Shown here piece after piece: positions 1-9,223 of a stretch of DNA of 22,040 nt. This stretch comes from an uncultured Bacteroidota bacterium. Lineage in GTDB: Bacteria > Bacteroidota > Bacteroidia > Chitinophagales > Chitinophagaceae. The position numbers and the translations under genes are program-made. The notes below the pieces were generated by a model. It was not told the DNA's origin. It worked only from the letters and a program-made list of their open reading frames with translations, and did not search any database. Where the stretch lies: positions 1 through 22,040 of the forward strand of contig CAMLEX010000006.1 of assembly GCA_946479055.1 (NCBI GenBank), given 5' to 3'. Each line of letters opens with the position of its first letter. Position 1 is the first letter of the stretch.

Positions 1-348
1 GTTATAAGTGTCAGCAATATTTTTTCGCAATAAGATCTTCTCTTCCTCTATCATACTATCAGGTCTGCCGGACAAACCACTGAAATCAACGCCAATCACG
101 GCGGGGTGAGACCCGGTCACCGATTTTACATCAGAGCGTTCATTCTCTCCTTGCCAGCCATGGCCATATTCGGTAGCATGCTGATGACCAAAGAGTATAT
201 GTTTTTCAGATAAATTTTTAAGATTGTAATACAGGGCCTTCGTTTCTCTTGTTGCGTTTACATCAATAATTCTTCTTTGGCCTTTTTGTGAAGAAGATCT
301 CATTGAAATAAAGATCAGCAATGCAAAGACTGATAAATATTTTTTCAT
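1..348 (-). CDS. GH26 family endo-beta-mannanase, N-terminal part (runs off window)
   Basis: This open frame begins at an ATG (346-348) and stays open for 116 codons to the window edge, so only the N-terminus is visible. Residues 1 to about 21 (MKKYLSVFALLIFISM...) form a Sec signal peptide. The mature part carries a block typical of glycoside hydrolase family 26: LFGHQHATEYGHGW, then SDV, VTG and a P-A-V-I-G-V-D segment, which is the first strands of the (beta/alpha)8 barrel. Known GH26 enzymes hydrolyse internal beta-1,4-mannosyl bonds; a few act on other beta-glucans. The catalytic glutamates lie beyond the window, so activity cannot be confirmed here. It follows the FG-GAP lipoprotein gene by about 105 bp and is probably co-transcribed with it. 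The family call is strong; the mannan specificity is inferred. Confidence 0.85.
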   Translation of the reverse strand, partial: MKKYLSVFALLIFISMRSSSQKGQRRIIDVNATRETKALYYNLKNLSEKHILFGHQHATEYGHGWQGENERSDVKSVTGSHPAVIGVDFSGLSGRPDSMIEEEKILLRKNIADTYN

Positions 349-453
349 TCTCTTACATCATTTTAATTGTCTGCACACCCTGGCAACCGTTCCACCTTTC
401 GTGGACCATTTTTAAATGATTGTAACGCGGACCGTATGCTGGCTCGCTATCTA

Positions 454-3400
454 CTAATGCAGGTTTTTAGATACTGTATTCATCCGGAATACACGCAGGC
501 TATCATTATTGACCGCAGCAAGTATTATTTTTTCATTATTTGCTAACCGAACAAGTGCCATATCCTTTACATCACCTTTTAAAATAAAACCACTTTGCAC
601 TGCTGCTACAGGTGTAAATGTTTTCTTGCTGCTGCCCCTGAGAAAACAACCATAGGATGCATCATATCTTCCGGTTATTACTTCACCCTGGTATTCATTA
701 CCTGCCAGCAACAGATCTTTGAAACCATCATTATCCAGGTCATCGCAGATAATAGCATTTACCGGTGAAAACTGCGCTTCCATTGGCAAAACATGTTTAA
801 TAAATTTACCATTCCCCAGGTTTTCAAAATAACAGCTTCTTGTTTCATCGCAGTACAACTGCAAAATATTATCCTTCAGTTTTCCTTTAAAAATATCTTC
901 AAAGGCTGCATGAGCATAATCCTTGTACAGCAAAAATTGTTTTTTAACAGCAGGTACCTGGTCAGAAAACTGGCTTCTGCTAATTGCCGGAAACGATCGA
1001 CGGATACCTTTTTCGTCTTTAATGTAATAAAACGGTACCGGGTCAATACTTCCATTACCATCCAGGTCTGTTGCAAACAATTGCATAGGTTCGTTGCCAC
1101 TGACTTTATAAGTGCAATTTAATCCAAGATTACCAGCAATGAGATCCGGGTCACTGTCGTTGTCAATATCTGAAACCACAAGACTCCTCCACATACCATT
1201 CATTTGCGCCAACCCGGTTGAATTTGTTGTTTCTTCTAAAATTGCATGATTGTTTTTAAAAAATCTTATGGGCATCCATTCACCTGCAATCACCAGGTCT
1301 GTTTGTTTGTCGTTGTCGAAATCTGTCCATACAGCAGAAGTCACCATGCCAGGCTTTTGTAAAACAGCACAAACCTTCGCCGTAACATCAGTAAAAACGC
1401 TTTTATTATTTTGCAGTATAAAACTCCGAGCCGGCATTGGATATTTTTTAGAAACCCTTCCCCCAATAAACAAATCAAGGTCGCCATCACCATCATAATC
1501 CCCCGTACTTACGCAACCCGCTATTGTTTTCACCAAATCAGGAATAGCGTTGGCCTGAAGACTAAAATTTCCTTTTCCATTATTGATATAGAAACGTGGC
1601 TTATAATAAACGGAATTTTCCTCGTATTGAATATCACCACCTGTGACAAGAAGGTCAGCATCACCGTCGTTATCAGCATCAAATAAAACACAATCCATGT
1701 CTTCTTCCATCTTGATGCTGTCAGTAAGATTTTTTGAAGTAAAGGACTGATCTCTTTGCTGTACAAAACTTTTTCCCGAAAAATTAAATCCGCCACCTAT
1801 GAAAAAATCTGTTGCGCCGTCATTATTAATATCCGCTGTGGTAATAAATGGTCCTAACTGAGAATATTTCTGTGGTAGTAATCGTTGAACAGCAAAATCA
1901 TTGAATGAGTTATCATGATGCCGGTATAAAACACCTGAAGCTGAAGTAATATCTGAAAATAATTTGTGCGTTCTGAAAGGAACAACAAGATAATCATCGC
2001 CTGCATTTTGCCAGGAAAGATCAATAATAGTATCGGCAGCGATATTCCTGATCACCTGTTTTTTGTTATCCGGCCAAATAGCTACCACGGAATCAATCTG
2101 ATCATATTTTCCTAATCCAAAAAGTATTTGCTTATCAACCGATGAAAAATAGCCACGAACCGGATTTTGTTCTTGCATCTGAACATCATCGTTATTGTAT
2201 ACAAATATTTTAGTACCAAAACCCTGAGTATTTAAACTATCCCCTTTCAAACGGAGGCTTAAAAAATGACTGCTGGAAAATTTGTTTTTTTGAATGCTAT
2301 TATTGATAAACAGGAAGGCTTCTTTATTAATATTGTTTACAACAATGTCCAGGTCGCCATCATTATCAAGATCAGCATAGGCTGCTCCATTAGACATGGA
2401 AAGCTCGTTAATACCTGCTTTTTCTGAAACATCATCAAATGTATAATCATGTTTATTCAGGTATAAGTAATTAGGAAGATTGATGTGCTTAAGTGCCGTT
2501 AATTTCTTCCTGATTGCCTCTTGCTTTTCTTCTTCACTTTGGGTGCTGTTAAACGCCTGGTTACTGAACTCCAGGAAATCACCATTAATAAAATCCCTTC
2601 CTACACCATTGGTTATATGGATGTCTTTCCAGCCATCATTATCAAAATCCGCCAGCAATACACTCCAACTCCAGTCCGTTGCCTGGATACCGGCCAACTG
2701 TCCTATTTCGCTAAAAAATGGCATGTTAGTATCTCCGACAGAATAAGATCCATTAGTAAGCTGAAGCATGTTCCGCATAAATTCAGGCTCATAGCCCATG
2801 TTACGTTCAGCCTGGTACCTTTCATAATTCATAAAGAAAAAAGAAGTTTTTTTCCTCTCGTTATATTCAGGCAACATATCCAGTGTAACGATATCGGCAA
2901 GTGCATCATTATTGATGTCCGCAGCATCCGCACCCATGCTTGAATAACTCTGGTGTTGCATTGCTTTATCAATGCAATTGATAAACGTTCCATCCTGGTT
3001 GTTTAACCACAGTTCATCATTTGATAAGAAATCGTTGGCTACATAAATATCCGGCCAACTATCGTTATTAAAATCACTAACCGATACTCCCAGTCCATAA
3101 CCTTCTTCTTTTATATTAGCCGCTACTGTAACATCGGAAAAAACAGGATGACCCCTGCCTGATGAATCTCCATCATTTCGATACAACCTATCGTTGGCCA
3201 GGGAATGGCCACTCCTATCCCGGGGAACTATTGTATTTGCATTATTGCGGGCCAATAAATAATTGGCAAGGTACATATCCAGATCGCCATCCTTATCATA
3301 ATCAAAAAAAACCGACTGGGTAGAATAACTCATATCAGCAAGACCATAAATTTCCGCTTCTTCTTTAAACGTAAGATCATGCTGATTGATAAAGAGGATA

Positions 3401-3840
3401 TTCTTTGCCCGATGAAGCAGATCTTTTCCAAAAACACAAACGTATATATCATCGTAGCCATCGTGATTTATATCGGCGATGCTGACACCAGTAGCCCATA
3501 CATCAGTACTAACACCGGCTTTTTCCGTGATGTCGTCAAATTGATTATTCCCTTTGTTGATGTAAAGACGGCAACTTACCTGGTTGCCGGAAAAAAAAAT
3601 ATCTTTTAATCCATCATTATTAAAGTCACCAATGCCTACGCCGCCACCCATGTAACCGAACTCATTGATGAAAGAATGGGAAGAGTCGCTGTCATGAATA
3701 TCGTTACTAAAAGAAACACCTGACTCTGAAGGACTGAGCTTCGTAAACAACTTGTCTTTTTGTTCACGAATACACGAAGTCAAAAAAATGATAGCGACAA
3801 TAAAAAAATAAGAACTATAATAGGCTAATCTTTTTTTCAT
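454..3840 (-). CDS. Large FG-GAP/VCBS-repeat lipoprotein with central ASPIC/UnbV domain
   Basis: The protein has 1128 aa from the ATG at 3840. The frame extends to an ATG at 3903, but the 3840 start gives a clean lipoprotein signal (MKKRLAYYSS..., lipobox L-T-S-C, Cys23). The extension would begin close behind a terminator and put 21 non-signal residues in front. Seven D-x-[DN]-x-D-[GSA] motifs occur before residue 505 (near residues 72, 123, 180, 256, 308, 398, 490) and seven more after residue 668. Between them, at about 540-605, sits an ASPIC/UnbV domain (GFGTKIFVY..., then an IWPDNKKQ-like end). This fits two seven-bladed calcium-binding propellers in a surface or periplasmic lipoprotein. 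Such proteins are common beside SusC/SusD pairs in Bacteroidota; their role is not established, and glycan binding is a guess. It follows susD after a strong terminator, so it may have its own promoter or depend on read-through. Confidence 0.88.
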   Translation of the reverse strand: MKKRLAYYSSYFFIVAIIFLTSCIREQKDKLFTKLSPSESGVSFSNDIHDSDSSHSFINEFGYMGGGVGIGDFNNDGLKDIFFSGNQVSCRLYINKGNNQFDDITEKAGVSTDVWATGVSIADINHDGYDDIYVCVFGKDLLHRAKNILFINQHDLTFKEEAEIYGLADMSYSTQSVFFDYDKDGDLDMYLANYLLARNNANTIVPRDRSGHSLANDRLYRNDGDSSGRGHPVFSDVTVAANIKEEGYGLGVSVSDFNNDSWPDIYVANDFLSNDELWLNNQDGTFINCIDKAMQHQSYSSMGADAADINNDALADIVTLDMLPEYNERKKTSFFFMNYERYQAERNMGYEPEFMRNMLQLTNGSYSVGDTNMPFFSEIGQLAGIQATDWSWSVLLADFDNDGWKDIHITNGVGRDFINGDFLEFSNQAFNSTQSEEEKQEAIRKKLTALKHINLPNYLYLNKHDYTFDDVSEKAGINELSMSNGAAYADLDNDGDLDIVVNNINKEAFLFINNSIQKNKFSSSHFLSLRLKGDSLNTQGFGTKIFVYNNDDVQMQEQNPVRGYFSSVDKQILFGLGKYDQIDSVVAIWPDNKKQVIRNIAADTIIDLSWQNAGDDYLVVPFRTHKLFSDITSASGVLYRHHDNSFNDFAVQRLLPQKYSQLGPFITTADINNDGATDFFIGGGFNFSGKSFVQQRDQSFTSKNLTDSIKMEEDMDCVLFDADNDGDADLLVTGGDIQYEENSVYYKPRFYINNGKGNFSLQANAIPDLVKTIAGCVSTGDYDGDGDLDLFIGGRVSKKYPMPARSFILQNNKSVFTDVTAKVCAVLQKPGMVTSAVWTDFDNDKQTDLVIAGEWMPIRFFKNNHAILEETTNSTGLAQMNGMWRSLVVSDIDNDSDPDLIAGNLGLNCTYKVSGNEPMQLFATDLDGNGSIDPVPFYYIKDEKGIRRSFPAISRSQFSDQVPAVKKQFLLYKDYAHAAFEDIFKGKLKDNILQLYCDETRSCYFENLGNGKFIKHVLPMEAQFSPVNAIICDDLDNDGFKDLLLAGNEYQGEVITGRYDASYGCFLRGSSKKTFTPVAAVQSGFILKGDVKDMALVRLANNEKIILAAVNNDSLRVFRMNTVSKNLH

Positions 3841-3869
3841 ATTGTTGCAAGTTAATCCCAGAGATACAG

Positions 3870-3895
3870 ATTCCCGACACAATAGAATCGGGAAT
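3870..3895 (-). other. Inverted repeat in the leader of the FG-GAP lipoprotein gene
   Basis: ATTCCCGA (3870-3877) and TCGGGAAT (3888-3895) form a perfect 8-bp stem with a 10-base loop, 30 to 55 bases before the ATG at 3840. It lies between the susD terminator and the gene. It could be a leader hairpin or a regulator-binding dyad; the sequence alone does not decide. Confidence 0.45.
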
Positions 3896-3904
3896 TTTAA
3901 CATT

Positions 3905-3937
3905 CAAAAATTAGGGCCGTCAAAGATGACGGCCCTA
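3905..3937 (-). terminator. Intrinsic terminator after susD
   Basis: An 11-bp perfect stem (3912-3922 with 3927-3937) closes a 4-base loop. Read on the minus strand it is GC-rich (GGGCCGTCA arm) and is followed directly by AATTTTTG. It starts about 60 bases after the SusD stop and ends about 70 bases before the lipoprotein ATG. It is well placed to end or attenuate the sigma-driven susCD transcript. Confidence 0.82.
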
Positions 3938-3996
3938 TGACTGCTGCTTATGCGAGAGAAAAGAACTTAGTGTTCAAGGGGAATAATAAAAATGAT

Positions 3997-5520
3997 TTAT
4001 TTTATTAATGGGTTTGTTGAAGTTTCACTCGAAGGAATTGGGAACAAATCAACCTGTCCGGGTACCCGATCGGGAATAATAGAAGGGAAATATCCTTTTT
4101 TCCTCCAACGCAGAATATCAATATTGCTAACCTGCTCCGCACTCAATTCAACCGATCTTTCATGCATGACCGCTTTTAATGCGTCGTTTTTTGATGCCAA
4201 TGTAACCGCGGTCATATTCACACCCGGGCGGCTACGAACCTCGTTGATATAACTTGCAGCCTGCACTGGTGTTCCTACTTCAGCTTCACATTCGGCAAGC
4301 ATCAGCAGTACATCAGCATACCGGATTAAACGATGATTGATACCACCGGGGTGAAAACCAGAATTAACCCAGTCATAAATTCCATACTTCCGGAAGAATC
4401 TTTTCTTTACTACACCGCCCTTGTCACTGGTGGCAATATTCATATCAGCAGATACAAGTGTTTTTGGCCCATCCGGCGATTGAGTCAGAATCTGATCTCC
4501 CTCTTCGAAAATAGTAAATTTATACCTTGGGTCATTTGGCTCAAATTCATTCAACAATCGATTGGAAGGTATTATATTTCCCCAGGTAATACCATACTCC
4601 TGATTGCGTACTGTACTTAGCGGGCTGGTAGAACCCTCACCATTATACCCCCAGTTAAAATTGTTATCTCCTCTATCTACAAAGACAACTTCAAAAATAG
4701 ATTCTGCATTAAATTCATGCCCTGTCGTAATTTGAGCACCTTTATCATCTTTGGCATCACCATCAAAATTCCATAAATAATTGACAAGCGAATATTTGCC
4801 ATAAACCTGGAGAAGAGCGGTTTTTGCGGCAGCGTAATCACCTTTCTGCATTTGCACCCTTCCCATTAGAGCGTTAGCGGCGCCTTTTGTCGCCCGTCCA
4901 TTGTCAGAAGCGCCATAGCTTGCCGGCAATTTTTGAGCAGCTTCGGTCAAATCGCTGATGATCAGTGCATAAATATCAGCAGCCGGTGACTTTCCTTTAA
5001 AGTCAATATGAGAAGAAACAGGCTCTGTATAAAGCGGAACATCACCCCACTGCGATACCAGTTCAAAATAGGCCCAGCCTCTTAAAAACTTAGCTTCACC
5101 AACCAATCGGTCTCTAAGAGTTACATTATCGGTTACGTCTGGCGCTTTAAAAAGTACCATGTTCGCCCTGTTGATCATTTGATAGGCACCCGTCCACACA
5201 TTCGACATTACAGAATTTGAGGGTGCAGGTGAAGCTTGTTTTAGTAACTCTGCTCTTGGAGCTTCTAATTGGGCACCCCCGGGAGAGCATTCGCCACTTC
5301 TCATATCATGGGTAAAGAACCATTCCCGGCCAACAAGTTCTCCTGAACGCAAAGTAGAGTAGATAGCATTTACGCCATTCTGCAGTTCTGATGCCGTCAT
5401 AAAATAACTATCAACAGTTGGATTGTTTTCATCGAGAACATCCAGTTTTTTGTCGCAGCCAACTGTACTGATAAAGACCAGGACAACCGCCATAACCAAT
5501 TTGCTAATATTTTGTTTCAT
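3997..5520 (-). CDS. SusD/RagB family glycan-binding outer-membrane lipoprotein
   Basis: This 507-aa lipoprotein has a signal peptide ending in T-V-G-C (Cys22). SusD-family landmarks run in order: a post-lipobox segment (LDVLDENNPT), the region around FLRGWAYFELVSQWGDVPLYTEP, a TPR-like helical centre, RLIRYADVLLMLAECEAEVG, and a C-terminal block around VMHERSVELSAE and DILRWRKKG. SusD proteins sit on the cell surface as the lid of a SusC channel and deliver oligosaccharides to it. The gene starts 40 bases after the susC stop, so the two form one transcription unit, and a strong terminator follows. The binding specificity cannot be read from the sequence; the neighbouring GH5, GH26 and GH3 genes suggest a beta-mannan or glucan. 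Confidence 0.95.
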   Translation of the reverse strand: MKQNISKLVMAVVLVFISTVGCDKKLDVLDENNPTVDSYFMTASELQNGVNAIYSTLRSGELVGREWFFTHDMRSGECSPGGAQLEAPRAELLKQASPAPSNSVMSNVWTGAYQMINRANMVLFKAPDVTDNVTLRDRLVGEAKFLRGWAYFELVSQWGDVPLYTEPVSSHIDFKGKSPAADIYALIISDLTEAAQKLPASYGASDNGRATKGAANALMGRVQMQKGDYAAAKTALLQVYGKYSLVNYLWNFDGDAKDDKGAQITTGHEFNAESIFEVVFVDRGDNNFNWGYNGEGSTSPLSTVRNQEYGITWGNIIPSNRLLNEFEPNDPRYKFTIFEEGDQILTQSPDGPKTLVSADMNIATSDKGGVVKKRFFRKYGIYDWVNSGFHPGGINHRLIRYADVLLMLAECEAEVGTPVQAASYINEVRSRPGVNMTAVTLASKNDALKAVMHERSVELSAEQVSNIDILRWRKKGYFPSIIPDRVPGQVDLFPIPSSETSTNPLIK

Positions 5521-5560
5521 GATAACTCTATTTTATAAAAGTTGACTTAATTTTTTGCTT

Positions 5561-8500
5561 TTAAAAACCTACCTGAATACCCAGCTGATATGACTTTGGT
5601 TGAGGATAAACAGCAAAGTCGATACCATTGGTTAATGACCCGTTATTCGCATTAGGTGTTCTGTTACCCACTTCCGGATCATATCCACTGTAGTCCGTAA
5701 AAGTCAGGATATTTTGAGCTGAAACATAAATACGGAAGTTCTTGACCACTCCTTTTGTTAACGATTGCAAAGAAGCAGCCGGCAGATTGTAACCTAACAT
5801 TATATTTTTCAAACGCAGGTAAGAACCGTCTTCCAGAAAACGGGTAGAGGGACGGGCATTTCTATTTGGATCAGAAGAAACAGCACGGGGAATATTAGTG
5901 TTTGTATTCGTAGGTGTCCACGCATTTAATACCTGTGTGCCGGCATTAAAGAAACGAACCATGCCTTCTGTAATAACCCGGGTAGCATTGTAAATTTTGT
6001 TGCCTTGCACTCCCTGGAAGAAAATGGACAGATCAAAATTCTTATAGTTGGCTCCCAGCGTTAATGCATAAGTTGTCTTAGGAATGAAACTACCTAAAAA
6101 TTGGCGATCATCATTATTAATTACACCATCTTTATTTGTGTCCTTGAATTTAAGATCACCAGGAGATGTATGTTTTGTAGCATCATATGGATCACCAGGT
6201 TTTGGGTTAACCTGTGCAGCTGATTCATTAACTTCTGCAATAGACTGGAAAATACCTTCCACTTCCCAGCCATAGAATGCCTGGATAGGTTGGCCAACAG
6301 CTGTATTGGTGATATTGTCAGCACCAAAATCCCCGTCTCCGCCTGCCTCAATATTCTTAACGCCCTCAGCTAACTCTGTTACCTCATTCGTAACAAAACT
6401 TAAATTAGCACTGGCGTTCCATTTCAATTCGCCCTCCCTATCGTTGTATCCTAATTGCACTTCAAATCCGTTGTTTTCCATCGCGCCAACGTTTAGTGGT
6501 ACTGCACTGTTAATATAACCAAAAGAAGGTGGAAGCGGCACGTTTAAAATTAAGTTATCAGTTTTCCGTTGATAATACTCAGCCGTTAACGTGATTTTGT
6601 TTTTCAGCAATCCTAAGTCCAACCCTATATTTACCTGCTTTGTTTTCTCCCATTCTAACTCTTTGTTTCCTATACGCTGAATAGAAGAAGCGGGACCGCC
6701 GGTTGTTGACCCACCAAAAGGATACTGAGCACTGTTGGCACTTGCACTTACTAACCAGGGGGTCCAGGGAAGGCCAAACACCAGGCCATTAAGACCAGTA
6801 ACACCATAACCCGCCCTTAATTTTAACTCCGAAATATTCTGCTGGCCTTTCATAAAATCTTCCTCGTCAATCCTCCATCCTATGGAAGCAGAAGGGAAAG
6901 TAGCCCATTTCTTACCAGGCGCCCAAACCGAAAGACCATCACGACGAATAGCAACACTCGCCAGGTACTTACCTTTAAAATCATAATTCACACGGCCCAG
7001 GTAAGAGATCAATGTATTTTCACCAACCAGTGTTTGAACAGATGCATTGGTGGCATTGTTTAATGTTCTAAGGTCATTTGAAGCCTGGTTGCCATTGGCA
7101 TTTTCCTGCTTTGCCTTTTGGCTTTGCTGCTCATAAACAGCAATCGCATTAATATGATGGTTGCCAAAAGTTTTGTCGAATGAAAGTTGCTCCGTAAATA
7201 ATAATACAGTAGAAGCACTTCGATTATTCGTAATAGTGGCCAGGGTTGCACTTGAACCGGCAATTGCTCCATTATCATTGAAAATAGGTGAAAAGCGATA
7301 GTCCAAAGTATTGGCGTAGTCTACACCAATAGTGGAACGAAATTTCAACCATTTTGTAAAACTTATATCAAGGAAAGCAGTTCCCAGGATCTTTGCGGTT
7401 TTTCTGCTACCTGGATTTTTTAACGTGGCATCTTCCACAGGATTGGTAGGATCACCGCCATCTAAAGTAGCGTCTACACCTCTGAATCCACCATTCGAAG
7501 TTGGATCATATACTGGTATGTGAGGCATCATCCTGATCACATTCACCAAATTTGTTCTGGAGCCGGTTTCATTATTATCATAATCCTGCTCGCCGGAAGA
7601 CACATATAAATTTTCTCCAAAAGTGAACACTTTACTAAGAACATGATCTGAGTTAATACGGAAATTGTAGCGGCGATACCCAACACTTGGAGCAATACCT
7701 TCCTGATTCATAAAACCTGCAGAAGCATAAAAACGCGATACTTCATTTCCGCCACTCAAACCTATGTTATGCCCGGTCATTGACCCACTTTTAAAATAAG
7801 CGTCCTGCCAGTCGGTATTTGTTTGACCATAGGTTTGCGTTGCACCCGTGTGGGTAGGCTGATCGATGCGTGGGGGTGTGAGTCGATCTACCTGGCTACC
7901 TCTGTAAGCAAGAGCATATTGTTTGAATCCTTCTGTATCTAACAAGTCAAGCCTCTCAGTCACTTCCTGTATACCGACATAGGAATCAAGACTCACATGC
8001 ACTTTGCTGTCTCTTCTACCTTTTTTAGTGGTAATCATGATTACACCATTTGTAGCCCTGGAACCATAAATAGCAGCAGCAGAGGCATCTTTCAATACAT
8101 CAACAGATTCTATATCTTTTACATCAATTGTTGCCAGGTCACCTGTGGGGAAACCATCCACAATATATAAAGGATCGGAAGCAAAGCTAATAGAACTGAT
8201 ACCCCTGATACGTACAATAGGCTCTGCCCCAGGACTTCCATTATTTGTCACCTGTAGCCCGGCTACACGGCCTTGTAAGGCCTGAGAAATACTTAGTGCA
8301 GGTAGCTCACTCAACGTTTTACTGCTCACACTGGAAACAGCACCCGTAACGGATTTGCGTTTTTGAGTACCATAACCTACTACAACCACTTCATCAATAT
8401 TGAAAACTTCGGATTCAAGCTGTATTGTAACTGTATTTTCCTGGCCTACTTTCAGGGAATAAAGTTTGTAACCAACCATTGAAAAATCTAAGGTTTCTCC

Positions 8501-9067
8501 AACTTCAGCATTTATTGTAAAACTACCGCTTGAATTGGTAGTTGTTCCCCTAGCTGTTCCTTTAACCAATACTGATACTCCTACCAATGGCTCAACTTTG
8601 TCATTGGTTACTTTACCCGTGATTTCTTTATAAAAGGATTCCTTCTCTGAGACAGTACTGATGTCGGACTGATCCTTCAATTTTACAAGAATGTTTTTCT
8701 CCTCTCCTTTTTTCATTAATACAATCTGGTTGCCCGACACATAATATAGTACATCCAGGGGTTGTAGTAATAAATTCAATATGTCTCCCAATCTTTGATC
8801 ATGAGCAAGAAGGGACACTTTTCTACGGGCTGGAATTCGTTGGGGGCTATACACGAATTTTATTTCAGCAAGCTTACTGATTTCACTCAGAATGGACTTT
8901 ACTTCTTTCTGTTCAGCTACGAGACTGATTTTTTTATTAAGTATTTCATCGGTATCCCCAGCTCTCGCATAGCTGGCTCCACAAAAACAAATAACGAGTA
9001 ATACCGTCAGCAATCCAATTCCAGGAAACTGACATAACAATTGGCGAATAGGCTTATTTTTTCTCAT
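5561..9067 (-). CDS. SusC/RagA family TonB-dependent transporter with STN signalling domain
   Basis: This 1168-aa outer-membrane transporter uses the ATG at 9067. The frame extends eight codons to a TTG at 9091, but the ATG gives a better signal peptide (basic start, then GLLTVLLVICFCGASYARA). Domains in order: STN at about 45-115, carboxypeptidase-regulatory-like beta-sandwich at about 140-215 (GVSVLVKGTARGTTTNSSG), TonB plug at about 225-350 with VVVGYGTQKR and DVLKDASAAAIYGSRATNGVI, then the 22-strand barrel ending in aromatic Phe. It imports glycan oligomers using TonB energy. The STN domain, together with the FecR/ECF pair just upstream, marks it as a signalling transducer whose ligand-bound state releases the sigma factor. 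It is followed by susD. The length is somewhat above typical SusC, as expected with STN. Confidence 0.95.
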   Translation of the reverse strand: MRKNKPIRQLLCQFPGIGLLTVLLVICFCGASYARAGDTDEILNKKISLVAEQKEVKSILSEISKLAEIKFVYSPQRIPARRKVSLLAHDQRLGDILNLLLQPLDVLYYVSGNQIVLMKKGEEKNILVKLKDQSDISTVSEKESFYKEITGKVTNDKVEPLVGVSVLVKGTARGTTTNSSGSFTINAEVGETLDFSMVGYKLYSLKVGQENTVTIQLESEVFNIDEVVVVGYGTQKRKSVTGAVSSVSSKTLSELPALSISQALQGRVAGLQVTNNGSPGAEPIVRIRGISSISFASDPLYIVDGFPTGDLATIDVKDIESVDVLKDASAAAIYGSRATNGVIMITTKKGRRDSKVHVSLDSYVGIQEVTERLDLLDTEGFKQYALAYRGSQVDRLTPPRIDQPTHTGATQTYGQTNTDWQDAYFKSGSMTGHNIGLSGGNEVSRFYASAGFMNQEGIAPSVGYRRYNFRINSDHVLSKVFTFGENLYVSSGEQDYDNNETGSRTNLVNVIRMMPHIPVYDPTSNGGFRGVDATLDGGDPTNPVEDATLKNPGSRKTAKILGTAFLDISFTKWLKFRSTIGVDYANTLDYRFSPIFNDNGAIAGSSATLATITNNRSASTVLLFTEQLSFDKTFGNHHINAIAVYEQQSQKAKQENANGNQASNDLRTLNNATNASVQTLVGENTLISYLGRVNYDFKGKYLASVAIRRDGLSVWAPGKKWATFPSASIGWRIDEEDFMKGQQNISELKLRAGYGVTGLNGLVFGLPWTPWLVSASANSAQYPFGGSTTGGPASSIQRIGNKELEWEKTKQVNIGLDLGLLKNKITLTAEYYQRKTDNLILNVPLPPSFGYINSAVPLNVGAMENNGFEVQLGYNDREGELKWNASANLSFVTNEVTELAEGVKNIEAGGDGDFGADNITNTAVGQPIQAFYGWEVEGIFQSIAEVNESAAQVNPKPGDPYDATKHTSPGDLKFKDTNKDGVINNDDRQFLGSFIPKTTYALTLGANYKNFDLSIFFQGVQGNKIYNATRVITEGMVRFFNAGTQVLNAWTPTNTNTNIPRAVSSDPNRNARPSTRFLEDGSYLRLKNIMLGYNLPAASLQSLTKGVVKNFRIYVSAQNILTFTDYSGYDPEVGNRTPNANNGSLTNGIDFAVYPQPKSYQLGIQVGF

Positions 9068-9223
9068 ACTGGCAATTTTAGGTTTAAGCAATACGTATTT
9101 TGATTGAAACTTGCTTTCAGCAAATTTTTAAATGGCGGGTAAATAACAACAGCTGGGGATAACCCCTGGCCGTGTTACTCACCGGGTTGGTTATAATCAT
9201 ATAAAAAATTTTATTTAAAAAAA

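Noticed and set aside
793..1122. Plus-strand open frames opposite the minus-strand genes (for example 793-1122, 2521-2943, 13027-13416, 13639-14058)
   Set aside because: Their translations have no recognisable domain and each lies antisense to a well-supported gene, so they are shadow frames.
3841..3903. ATG at 3903 as start of the FG-GAP lipoprotein
   Set aside because: It would add 21 residues ahead of a good lipoprotein signal and begins within a few bases of the terminator's T tract; the ATG at 3840 fits better.
9068..9091. Upstream extension of the SusC frame by eight codons
   Set aside because: The upstream start is a TTG and the ATG at 9067 gives a normal signal peptide, so the ATG is preferred.
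9111..9157. Short dyads in the susC leader (TTGCT-TTC-AGCAA at 9111-9123 and GGGG-ATAA-CCCC near 9154)
   Set aside because: Stems of 4 to 5 bp in AT-rich sequence are expected by chance and match no known operator or riboswitch.
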